From Holacanthus passer (Eukaryota; Chordata; Actinopteri; Pomacanthidae), in NCBI GenBank assembly GCA_025331565.1, contig JAFREQ010000008.1, positions 1-64,000 on the forward strand: DNA of 64,000 nucleotides. Reading direction: 5' to 3'. A program made the position numbers and the translations under genes. The notes beneath the pieces were generated by a model. It had not been told where the DNA came from. It was given only the letters and a program-made list of their open reading frames with translations, and did not search any database. This document shows, in pieces, positions 39,701-50,878 of the stretch. Each line of letters starts with the position of its first letter. Within the stretch, counting starts at the first letter, position 1.

Positions 39701-41376
39701 TATCAAGAATACCCCTGAGTGTTGGGAGAGGCCGCGCTGGTCATGATTCTGATCTCACCTAGTTTATGTTGACAGCTGATGTAACAATGAAGAGTCATTT
39801 CTGACTTTTTTTTCAACCCTCAAGGCAAATCTCTCAGTGCTGTGAAAGCTGTCAACAACCAACTGGCTTTGGTTATGGATAACATTGCCTAAGGGGTTAA
39901 CGGACAGCCCTCAGATGAAAGCTGGCAAGCACTGACCGAGGGATCAATTATTCTTTCACAGCACGTATCGAATAAATAACTGGACAAATCTGGACTGGAG
40001 CACATCCCTAATGCATTTCTGAACCACAAAATCCTGTGTTTATTCAATAAAGGAGGCCACGGAAAAAGGAAAACAGACAGTTTAAGCATTTTTTAGATTG
40101 TTAAAACTAGGCCTCATCCACCCATGAGACACACGAATGTGGATGATGAATTATATTTGTCACTTTCCCCTGATACCGAAAGAAGAGTTAGTATTATTAA
40201 TGAGATGGAATAAGCGTGCGTTGCTTTGCCAACACTATCCTCAATCCCCTAAACCTGTCTGTAAACAAAGAAGGCTGATAAGAGCTGAAAACGTTACACC
40301 CTTAAGCAAAATGGAGCATTAGTAAACACAAGAACCACAATACAGGTTGGTTATCCAGCACCCGCATACTGTATTTACGCAAGACAATCTTTTCGGCCTT
40401 AAAATGAAAAACGATTTTTCACCTTTTTGTATTTTGGCACATGTGATCACTTTTCTTATTTGGAGGAGTAAATAGCCCCAAAACATGGATCAGAGATCAT
40501 TTAAAGGGTAGAAAATAAGAAACTTAACTATGATTCCATTTAGTAGATTGAATATAAAGGGGATGATGAGTGGCAATAATCACAGACCTAATGGAAAAAA
40601 TGGTGGTAATATATGAAAACACTCTGTTCCACTGTTTTTGCTGACAGTCAGGATTTTGCACCAACGTTAGCTGAAGAAATCATGAACCAGCCTGGGTGTG
40701 TCATCTCCTGAGGGGGGAAAACTTTTCAACACACACCAGTCTGAGTCACTCACGACGGGAATACAAATTACAAACGGGATTTTTCAATAACTAATTAGCT
40801 AATAATAAGTACATAATGGGCTTGGCTAAAGCCCTTTGAAAACGCCTTCGTTGCACCTGATAAACACGTAAGGTAACTTAGCTAACTCTTGAGTTTACAG
40901 TAGCTTCGTAAGCTAACGGCATCAACACAAAAGCTCATAAACACGGACTTTGGTTTTTCTTGACTAGCTAGATAACGAATACAACAGACTTTAAAACATG
41001 TTTGCTCATCACTCATTAAAAAAGGAAGCACACTGACGAAATGCCAACAAATAAATGCGAATTGTTTCCACATCAGCAACGTTAAACATCATCTGCTAGC
41101 TTAACTTAACCAGCGACTATTAACCTGGTGTCTAATGTTAGCATTATGTTATAGCAATTTACTACATACATAAACGCAAACTACAACATGAAAGCAGATC
41201 TTTACACTAGTTAGTTAAACCCTAAGACAATTGAAGAGTTTATTTCGACCCATCTTATGTGAAGCGACACCCTCCGGTCGCTCGTCCTTCCTTAAAACAG
41301 GTGTGGTACTTTGTTATCGACAATGTTAGCAAACACGCACTTATTCCATCAAACGAAGATGTTTCTGGAGTCTTAC
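30711..41376 (-). other. ralb intron 1 (about 10.7 kb), no gene seen inside
   Basis: This is the stretch between the acceptor at 30710 and the inferred donor at 41376. I see no conserved protein or RNA gene on either strand. It holds one recognisable transposon relic (36956-37266), short simple repeats such as a GTCT tract near 33087-33103, an A run near 38181-38196, and GCTAAC-type motifs at its upstream edge. The long first intron after a non-coding exon matches the usual vertebrate RALB layout. Its extent depends on the exon 1 call, which is inferred. Confidence 0.5.
36956..37266 (+). mobile_element. MITE of the CAGGGCTGCAACTAAC family, in ralb intron 1
   Basis: Begins TGGGGCTGCAACTAACAATC and ends AATCACTGCAGCTCTA, imperfect inverse termini. 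The interior has the GAGCCCAAAGTAACATCTTC block shared with 41920-42205 and 53625-53905. It is a common fish hAT-like non-autonomous element; the family is recalled, not searched. Confidence 0.7.
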
Positions 41377-41500
41377 CTGAAGCAGGATCTGTATTTCTGC
41401 CCTCGGTCGATGTTATCTTGATGACTGCATTAATAGAGCATTTCGAGACATTGGCTCTCCAAACGCAAGCCGCTCCTGCAACAAAAGCCCCACCTTCCGG
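41377..41500 (-). other. ralb: probable non-coding exon 1 of ralb
   Basis: On the minus strand a sequence ending CTTCAG is followed by GTAAGA (junction at 41377/41376), a strong splice donor. It lies just downstream of promoter-like ETS and CRE motifs and is the only such promoter-like block between ralb and nepro. Vertebrate RALB genes have a non-coding first exon and a long first intron. The 5' end is not determined and 41500 is a rough limit. Transcript data joining this exon to 30710 would settle it. Confidence 0.5.
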
Positions 41501-41550
41501 AAGTGCAAACACCACCTGACAGGAAGTTACGTCATCGCAGGCGCCCTGTA
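41490..41550 (-). promoter_or_regulatory. probable TATA-less ralb promoter with ETS palindrome and CRE-like site
   Basis: CTTCCGGAAG, a palindromic ETS-type site, lies at 41494-41503. TTACGTCA (TGACGTAA on the minus strand), a CRE/ATF-like octamer, lies at 41527-41534, next to another GGAAGT on the plus strand (41522-41527). No TATA box is visible at a sensible distance. The motifs are seen directly; promoter function is inferred from their clustering beside the exon 1 donor. Confidence 0.45.
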
Positions 41551-44500
41551 AACGGTTATTTGGATTTTTACTGAAGTCGTTTACGGCCAATAAAAAACTT
41601 GTTTTCATTGATCCATTTATTGAAAATAATTAAATGAATAAATTGATAGATAAATAAATGAATGAATAAAAATAAGATAAAATAAAATAAAACTCTAGGA
41701 ATTCACATTAAAGGACCAGATGTGTCTGTTTCAGTTCTCAGCTACTCATAACTACAAATTAAGTATTCTTAACAATCTTGCTGATCATTTTTATATATAT
41801 TTTTTTAATTTATTTATATTATTTTATTTAGAGTTTTATGTTTTACCTACAGTTCCAGACAGCCATTTCAGAAATCAAAAAAGAGTTGCTGTTTAATGTG
41901 ATGGGTTACAAAATTGATCCAGGGCTACAGCCATCTTTATCAATTACTCTACTGATTTTTTGATTTTTTTATTCATTATTTGTTGGGCTTAGTTCCCAGT
42001 GCCCACAGTGACATTTTCAAATATCTTGTTTTGTCCCACCAAAAGTACAAAAGCAAAAAGGTATTCAGTTTGCTCTAACAGAAATCTTAGACATTCAGAA
42101 TTTTCACCAGTTTTTGCTCAAGAAATTATTTAATCATCAAAATGGCTGCAGATGAATTTTCTGTCAAATAATTGTTTGACTAATTGACAAATTGATGCAG
42201 CTTATAACTTCTAAACAATAATGTGTCATGAACGTGCTAATAGATTTTAATATTGCTTTGAAATGAATGGATGCCTACAATGGTACAATATACAATAAAA
42301 TTCCCAAAACTCAGTAGCACAGTTTGCAAAATGGTGCAAGTAATCTCTAGTGGCTAAATGTAAACCCACTGGTGTGTCTTTTGAACAATAGAATGATGAA
42401 ACAATGGACCTTCATCTTTGGCTAATCATTAACATTAATAACCTGCAACACTCCTCTGTCTCCAATGTCAAATATGCCAATAAAATTGTTTATACTCTTC
42501 TGTGCTATGAATAGCCAAAATCTCCAAAATGCTTAATCAGGGATCTGTGGTTGTAACTCTTCATTTTACTTGTTTCTTTCTTCAACACATTATTGGCTTT
42601 ATAGGCATTATTTTGACAAAACATTAAAATCAAGTCTGATTTTTCTGTCCTTTTAAAATGTATATTTAAGATGGAGCTATGAGGAGCCTACAATGTCTAC
42701 AAACAGTAAGGGCAGTGTAATTTCTTTTTATTGCAGTGCAGTAATAGTGCCCTTCATGACCCTGAATGAGAATAAGTGAGTGTATAAAGTAAACAGATGG
42801 ATGCTAATGGTACAACAGTACAACTGGGGACTTTTTGAAGTAATATTTATAGAGCTGAATAAAAACTTGTCACTGTGCTCTCCCAACAGATTTTGTTTGC
42901 ACGGATACGTAGACGTTGGCCTCAAACATGAAAAATATCAAGGTGTGCAGTCCCACTATGATTTTTTTACTTTATTGTCTTTCTATATTAATTACAGCAG
43001 GGAGATAGAGCACATATAGAGCACATACATACAGTATGTTCCAGGTCTCAGCCCTCTAGTGTACAGCACTGATGAAGGCCACATTATGCTCTAGAGGGTT
43101 TCTCACATGTATTATTGGACCGAGACATTAAAAGATCATGAGCCACACTTTTGATGAAATATGTAATTAGAGACTTTATATTTCTTCCCAGTTGGAATGC
43201 CAAAAAAAGAACCTCCCCACATCTATACATGGAGGAGCATGACCTATATCAGACAACTTCATGAGGAAAGTTGAACTCTGTTAACAACAGAATTAGTAGG
43301 CTAAAAATCTGCTATATGTACACAAGATATTACAAAGTCTTTATCTAGATTCATATTGAACACATTAAGTGCACTGGGATTGAAAGGCCCGATGGACGAG
43401 TGGGAGACACAAAATATTCTGTTGCCTGCATTGTTTATAGTCAGCATCCCCTTCTGACCTTAATGAGGATTTTGACCTTGCACATTGTCTCTACTTGTTT
43501 TCCCACTTTATTCATGGGACCAGTAGTTTTTTTTACATCACTGAGCTACCGGAGACCAGGCTGAATAATGAAAGGCACTATACGAGCTTGATGCACTAGT
43601 TTGGCCTCCATGGCTCTACTTTGCTTTTTTGTCTCTGTGGAGGTAATGATGTGATTGATTTAATACACCTCTAAGTATAAATGTTGAGAATCCCTACGTG
43701 CCAGGCCATACAAAGCTGAGACCTGAAACATGCTCTATTCCCCTGCTGCTATTAGGGTGGCAGGGAAATAAATTGAAGTACAGCATATTGGGAGTGGGAG
43801 TATTTCTCCTGTTTTAGGTCATATTATGCCCACAGGCCATAACTGATGCATTTGCAGAATCCCTGGAGAACCACTCATTGCGATGAAAATATGTGCAATT
43901 CCAGCTCTGAAGCCAACCATGTGGAACCATGTATTTACAATTATATGCTATTAAATACCTTTAGGTCAACAGATGTAGACAGACAGGGTGTCTCCCTGTT
44001 CTAAGCTGAGGCTGCAGGCAGTGCTGAAGTCCCATCTAGATAATGATGCAGACTCTTAAGGTGCACACTTAAAAAAAGACAAAGTGAAACTATTGGCCTG
44101 CAAATTCTACAATTGGGTCGTGTTTTACAGCTGATTATTTTTAGTGAGTAAGTTTGCTGTAATTACTGACAGCTACATTTCAACATTTTACATTTTATTA
44201 CTGTTTACTGGCGACAAAGTGTAGTCCTTAAGCATCCTATCAATTTACAACTGGCTAAGGTAAACTAAGGTAAAAGAGGACAAGGTCAGTAAACACATCA
44301 TAATCACCTCAACAGCCCACACACAAACTCTGGAGAGAGATGTTGGTGACACACAGTTGGTACAGGGTGCACCACTAACACATTTCTAAATTGCTCTCAA
44401 TTCCTGCTCCATTAAGGTTTATTAAGGTATTTTATATTTTGTAGTTGTATGTAACAAAGCCAAAGCCATTCGCATTGCATTGCATAAAAGGTATGATCTT

Positions 44501-46927
44501 TCATTGACAGTATATACATCAGTATTTCAATTTCAACAAGGCACACATTCCTATATCTACATTATAGATTAATTTTGCTTCCACTTCTACTAATGAAAAG
44601 ATATGCAAGAGAAGTAAATTTGGTTTTCTTCACCGTTTGTTGGGGATAATAGCTGCATAATGTTTCCTGGCATGAGTGTCAAAAAGGTTTTGCTGGTGTG
44701 TATACCCCCCTATGAGCCCATCAAATTGTACCTCACATCAAGTGGAAATATATGGATACTGATAGCATTTTCCACAGTCACTCCAATTTCATGCCCAGAA
44801 AAAAAAACTGTCTGACTTCCTATGTGCCCATATATGCAGAATGCAAACATCCAAGGCTTTTCCTGTGCTCCTCTCACTCACTGCGCTACAAAAGTTGACC
44901 TTGACTAACTGGTTTAGATAAAACCCAGGCAGCACAGGAATCAGGAATCTGCAGACTTATTTGCACAAATAAAGCCAGTGGGCTGATGTGAGACCATAAC
45001 TCAACCCAGTAAGGCTCAGTGAGGGGGAAGAAAACTGCGCCGTTGTATTTTTTCAGATGGGAGGACTGTGTCTTCTTTGGCAGTGGATGATAAGAAAGTG
45101 GGCAGCAAAAACACAGGCTGCAACAAAAACTAACCCTTTAGCTTCTAATTTGGTGCACAGCCTCCACTCCTGAGCAATCGCTATGGACTGCCAGACACCT
45201 GCAAGGTTTCGGTGCGGTGCCACTTGTGCCTGCAATGCTCTTTTACTACACTTTAAAGGCCTAGAGCTGAGGCCACCCTGCCTACTGATACACACCACTG
45301 CCAGGTTCTCTGTTCATAAGAGCACTCACAGTCTCTTCAGGCACAAATTCAATTCTAGAGGAGAAGATTGACACCTCTGCTTTCGCACTGTTCTGCCAAA
45401 GGCATTACAATTAACAAGGCTAAAGCATTAATTTCAGATTCCCTGAGAACAATCAACGGTCTGTAACTAAGCATTGAGTGCATTTTTTAAAAAACAACTC
45501 CACCAGGTGGAGCCAGAAATACTGTCACAGCCTTAACAAGCTGCTTAGTTTCCTCAATCAACATCATCATCTCAAAAGCCACTTTAAGACATGTAACATT
45601 GATGGCTTTTACCACTGAAAATAGGCTCATTTGCAGAATTTCATAGTTCATTAAACTGATTTTTATTTCATAGTGCAGATACCATTATACTGTAGTGCTG
45701 TCTTAAGAGGGTGGAACAAGATGCGCAACTAATAGCTCTAATAATGGTATTTCACTGTGTGTGTGCTGCAGCCAGCAGAGAAGTGAGTGTCTGAAAGAGG
45801 CTAAAGCCTCATTTGGTGTTTAGTACCATAAAACTATGGCTACAATGTGCAGGAAAAATACGAGCTCACCTAATTCCATCATTAAGCAATTCCTTCCTCA
45901 TTTGACAAATGGTTTAAATATTTTAAAAATCCAGGTCATATTTCTAAAAACAGGTGTCTTTTAACCAATTTCCTTCACACATATGCAGTATGTGTCCCAA
46001 ACCTAGACTGATTATGTTATAAGCATTTGGGAAGATGTGCATTTTTATTGGTAGTACTGCATAAATATGACAACAGAAAAAGTACAAACATGATTATTTT
46101 GCACCCGACAGCCTATGCATTATCAAAATATGGAAAATCAACTTTCTCGCATGTGGGATTTTATAGTCTAGATTTGATAGATTTTGAGCATATCATTTAA
46201 TGGCTTTTGTCATTTGTTGAAGCAGAAATGTTCCTAAAAATTTCAATTTTAATGAAGGTTTATGTGTGCCAAAAGCATTTAAAAGTTCTTGTCAAAGGGC
46301 AATTGCCAGGAGCAGAAGGCGTTCTTCATGATTTGCCCTCTTAGTAGTTTCTCCATTAAAAATGTTTGAACATCTTATTACTCAGTCTCAAATTCCCCAA
46401 ACAAGAATTGAGTCCACCGTTATCAATCAATAGTTTGGCTAAAAATCAACATATCAGCACATACCAGATAACCATAATTCAATTACTGCCTGGCACTGTT
46501 GTCTTGTTTACAGTCTTCCTCTCTTCTGGCCTATCCAATAAAGGCTAAAAAGCCAAACAATGATCTTAAAAAGGCACCTTTACAGTTACTTTCTGCATTA
46601 AAAGTAACACGTAGTTCTTAAGTTAGTACATCCTGAGATTCCTGTTGTGGTGCTCTGTATGGTCAGAGGTGCAACAGACTTTAAAATTTAAACCAGAAGA
46701 GGTCAGTAAAACAAAGCTTTTCAGCTTGGTGTCAAATACAATATTATACTGTGCAATCAGCTGCTGCTGTTTACCACTCGTATAACAATTATATAATGTC
46801 CAATCATTAGATTTCATTACACATTAAATTCAATCCAACCTTCTTTTCAAAAAAGATGAATGTGTCATATTCTGAGCTCAGCTGCATACGGTAATTTGTC
46901 TTTTTGGATGTGTCATATTCTAAAGTG
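41551..46927. other. ralb-nepro intergenic region
   Basis: AT-rich spacer of 5.4 kb with no recognisable gene. 41630-41692 is a low-complexity AAATGAAT/AAAAT tract, and one MITE lies at 41920-42205. The nepro 3' UTR must lie just below 46928, but I find no clear canonical AATAAA close to the stop codon. Confidence 0.55.
41920..42205 (+). mobile_element. second MITE of the CAGGGCTGCAACTAAC family
   Basis: Begins CAGGGCTACAGCCATC. It contains CCCACAGTGACATTTTCAAA with ATCTTGTTTTGTCC, and ends TTGATGCAGCTTAT. More diverged than the copy at 36956-37266. Confidence 0.65.
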
Positions 46928-49900
46928 TCACAAACCTACAGAGGCAAATATATCATCTATGTCATCATCGCTGTCATGGCCAGTGGTCTGAGACGTCTCC
47001 TCATATGTAGTCCTGTTTCTTTGGTCGTCCCCTGACAGTCCAGGCACTGATAACTCAGTGCATTTCCTTCCTCTCTTCAGCTGTTTCTTTTTGACAATGG
47101 CTCTTATTGCTGAAGACTTAAATCGACTCCTGAGTGAATGAAAACGAGTTCTCAGGTGAGCATTTCTCCTCATTGCAGCAGAGGACTGACAGGTTCTTGG
47201 CGCTGACCCTTGAGGAGATGAAGCCCAGCAAGCTTCCTGTCTGAAGGTCTGCAACTTCCTTTGGAGACTGGGAATTTTAAAAATATAGACAATTAATATT
47301 AGTAGCAAATGTGCCGCAAAATGCTAAAGTATGCAGCTTTACCTCAACAACTCAACAAGGTAGAATTTATGGCAGAGCTGCTGTGTTGAATTACACAGTT
47401 GTATGTAATAAAGTGGCCACTGAGTGTCTATTCTGCAGTGTTGCTCTTACTTGTAACCCGCTGCCTCCAGGGATTTCATCCTTTGGCACTTTAGAAGCAG
47501 GAAGGTTAAGAGGCGTTTTTCCTTTTCCATCTTTTGGGATTTGCACCATCTGATCATTTTCTCCAGATGAGCTGCCATGTCTGTGAAAGTAGCAGCCTTT
47601 GTCACTTGTTTCTTGAACTTTTGCTTCTTGTCATCCTTGTGTTTTTCCTGTGGGGATGATTTGCCCTTTGGTACCAAAAGATCATGAGATAGGACAATTA
47701 GGTGACAACATTTTCCAATGAAATGTTCTGTAAATAATACAAGGATAGATAAATGAACATTTCATCAGGGTTGCTCACTTACCTCTGTAAAGTTCCTGAA
47801 AACCTTGAGAAAAGGCTTCAGGTCAGTGTCAAGAACTATACCTGAAAAAAATTACAATAGTAACATCAGTGTTTTTGTAATGTGATTCACTCTGCTTTGT
47901 AATTGAGAAAAGTGAGAAAATGCAGGCTAAGTTTAAGATTATTTTAAAAGGTATCCATAGCTGGGAAAACCAACCACCATGTAACATAAGATGCCCACAA
48001 ATAAAACAAAGTGTACAATATGTGCATGTGTGTTTCAAGGTGCGCAAGCATTTTGTATGTTACAGTATATTTCCTTGTGCCGAAAGAGGCAGACAATGAA
48101 ATGAAATGAAAAAGTTCCAAACCTCTTTCAACAGCGACACCCAGATCGTCTGTGACCTTCCTCGTCTGTCTCTGGTTCTTAACTTGAACAGAGGATTTCT
48201 TCCACCTCTGTTGCTTCTCTTTGCGGCCTTTGAGATGGTGAATGTGTTTGGTCAGTAAAAATGCATCAGAGGGTCCCAGGAACTGAGTGATATCTGCTGG
48301 TAGGGAGAAGTCTGTGAGGAAGGGCATGGGCTGAGCACTGGCTACTTCTCTGAGGAGCTCTTGGAGCTGCTGATACAGAGCGGACAGGCTGACGAGGACA
48401 CCACGACAAATCACCCTGATGGAGCACAGAGACAGGTACACTGAGACTGTGGAATCTAAACAAACACAAATTAAACTGTTTCAAATGTAAATGTTTTGGA
48501 TGTTACAGTGAGGATGAACACTCACCAGAGACGACTGAGCATGCTGGTTATCACCACATTCAAGATAACAAACTCCTCCCATTTCATCTGCTGCTTCGTG
48601 AGTCTGAAGCAAATATGTCTTAAGGCCAAAACCACGAGGTGACATCAAGAAGGTCAAGACTGTCGAGCTTAAACCAGACACCAGATCCACAGTTGCAAAG
48701 AAATATCAGTTCAGTCTGTCAGATTACTCTTGATGTCTCTGAAAAGGATACGTGAAAGCTCTGCTGCAGCGATTCAACATGCAGCTCATCAGCTGAGCGG
48801 CTCCCAGCACTTTGAGGCAGAGCCACTCCAGCATGGGCTGACTGGGAACATCACACTCACCAGCCTTGATGCTCAGCTCTCTAAACACACACACACACCT
48901 CATTACAGTGAATAAACGGATAATATATAACGGATAACGGATACAGCCTCCCTCATTCAACTATATGCATCACTCCTGTAATGTGTGCATTGAAAGAATT
49001 GAAACTACCATGGTTTAACTGAGGAGCCAGTCATGATGACCATCCTGTGACTTTGGCTCAATAATCTCCAGAAATTCTTCTCAATGCTTAGAACCTCTTG
49101 CCAGTGCTCTTACTGGTTCACTGTTAGAATGTTGCTGGTGCTATCAGTTTGTTCTTCTCCTCATTACATGAGACACTTGATAAACTTAAACTTAAAAATA
49201 AAAGTACATATTTGTGTAATTGGGCTCTTGCATTTGTTTGTTTGTTTGTTTCCAGGTGTTTTTCTTATATGTATATATAGATTATTGTAGGCTCCTTTAG
49301 ACCCCTCTCGTAGCTGGTTGAAGCATGATCAAGCTCCAGTGCTTTTTTTTTTTGTTTTACCTAATTGCATTTAATATATGTCAGCTTTGACATACAGTGT
49401 GTGCCATAAACAGCAATGCCTGTATTTAATGCTGACCTCTATGTTCTTAATGTGTTGGCAAAAACAGCACATGACAAAAAGCCATTAACGTACCTCTGAA
49501 TTCTACTGGGACAAAGCTCTGTCAGCTCCTGAAGAGCAAAATCCAGCTTCATGCTCTTCAGCCTGTTTACGCATTGTTCAACCTGAGAGACAAGAGACAA
49601 AATACATAGCATGCAAATGACACACGTAACACTTAAAAATGACTGAATGACTGGCACGTTAGTTTCATCCCACCACTGGTCCTCACCTGCTGTAAGCCTT
49701 TGTAGGTCTTGTTGCCTCTGTAGCTGTTATTTAAGATGTACAGCAGCTCGTACAGAACTCGGACCTCCGTTTGAAGAATCTCACTCCGAATGATCTTGAT
49801 CACCTTCTCGTTTTCCACCAACAGGGTTTTAACATTTGCATCTGCAGAACAGCAACAACTCAAACGTCGCAATGTGTTCAACAGTAACGATAAAGTACAT

Positions 49901-50108
49901 AAACACGACTGAGGGCGGATCCAACCCTCCCACGTGGGTTGTAAACGACATATAAACAGTGTTTTAACCCACTTTACAAAATCGACATATTTAGCTTATG
50001 AGTATCCGAACAATGACTCGTACCTGTAGTTGAGCTGAAGTGTACACGGACACTAGAAACAGCACTTGGAAAGGGGATGTTTACTCTGTTCCACAGTTCT
50101 GCTGCCAT
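46928..50108 (-). CDS. nepro: nucleolus and neural progenitor protein NEPRO (9 coding exons)
   Basis: NEPRO (human C3orf17) is a nucleolar protein related to the RNase MRP subunit Rmp1. In mouse it was also described as acting downstream of Notch in neural progenitors. Exons are 50108-50024, 49841-49687, 49582-49494, 48880-48752, 48603-48526, 48415-48123, 47841-47783, 47665-47451 and 47267-46928, giving 1443 nt and 480 aa (human 567 aa). Family landmarks are the start MAAELWNRVNIP, the segment VEQCVNRLKSM, the hallmark QPMPFLTDF with PADITQFLG, a lysine/arginine-rich second half, and the acidic end DDDIDDIFASVGL. The central region is shorter than in mammals. The exon 4/5 junction was chosen because it restores the human spacing (RAF-TLTKQQMKWEEFVILN). 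The exon 8 acceptor could instead be at 47647, which removes 6 residues. Confidence 0.93.
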
Positions 50109-50155
50109 GCTTTCCTGCACAAGAACATGCGGAAGTCAGACAGCCAATTGGATTC
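50109..50155 (-). promoter_or_regulatory. nepro promoter-proximal ETS and CCAAT motifs
   Basis: GCGGAAGT at 50129-50136 and overlapping CCAAT/ATTGG boxes at 50144-50151 lie within 45 bp upstream of the nepro ATG. They suggest a short 5' UTR and a TATA-less housekeeping promoter. The distance to the tex30 poly(A) signal (50828) is only about 0.7 kb. Confidence 0.45.
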
Positions 50156-50827
50156 CTGTCCATGCAAACGTCATGAGTTCGTCTTAAAGGCACAGCGACC
50201 ACAGAGCCGCGCAGGATGAACCTTGACCTCATGGTTTGGTCTGAAAACCTAGTTTGAGTTCACAGTGAGTTTAGTTGCAAAAAATAAGATCCCAGTCTGC
50301 ACAAAATACTGAAGTCGCATGAAAGTGACAACAAGTACAACAGAGCACAAATTCACCATCAAAATTAGTGGAAAGTGTTTCATTTGAATGGCATCTATTG
50401 TACTGAAATTATAATAAATGCATACAGAACAATCAGTTTATATATGTATATTTCCCATGTCTGCAGTGCTCCTTTCAATCAACAGTATAGCTGTTAAAGG
50501 TTCAGTGTTAAATGATATCAAACAGTTATTAAGGCTTATAAATTTACCCAATTTAATTTGTAGCCCTGCGCACAGTTCAAAGCTCGTCATTTCACCGCTT
50601 CCTGAGTCAATGTACAGTATTATTGTATCATTTATGTCAGATTTTTTGCATAGGTGAAGAGCTTCTGGTAGATGTGACCAGCAGAACAGGCTTAATATTA
50701 AAAGTGCTAAAAGAATTATTTTCTCAGACATTAAAAATGGAGGATAGTTAGGGTTCTCCATTTCATTCAAGAAATTCTGATAAAAAAGACAAAACAATTT
50801 GACCACATTTAGCAAAAATATATATCC
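50156..50827. other. nepro-tex30 intergenic spacer
   Basis: A short AT-rich spacer between the nepro promoter and the tex30 3' end. I see no gene, RNA or recognised repeat in it. A 135-residue minus-strand reading frame (50438-50845) shows no family resemblance and overlaps the tex30 3' UTR. Confidence 0.6.
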
Positions 50828-50833
50828 TTTATT
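50828..50833 (-). terminator. poly(A) signal of tex30
   Basis: AATAAA on the minus strand, 46 nt past the tex30 stop codon (50881-50879). This predicts a very short 3' UTR. Confidence 0.6.
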
Positions 50834-50878
50834 TAACTTGTACAAAACAGAAAATAAAATCTGATCACAAAAATAAAT

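Noticed and set aside
48481..48690. Minus-strand frame overlapping nepro exon 5
   Set aside because: It is the wrong frame; the true exon frame continues the NEPRO alignment with conserved spacing.
50438..50845. 135-codon minus-strand frame upstream of nepro
   Set aside because: It covers the tex30 3' UTR and intergenic DNA, has AT-driven composition, and shows no family resemblance.
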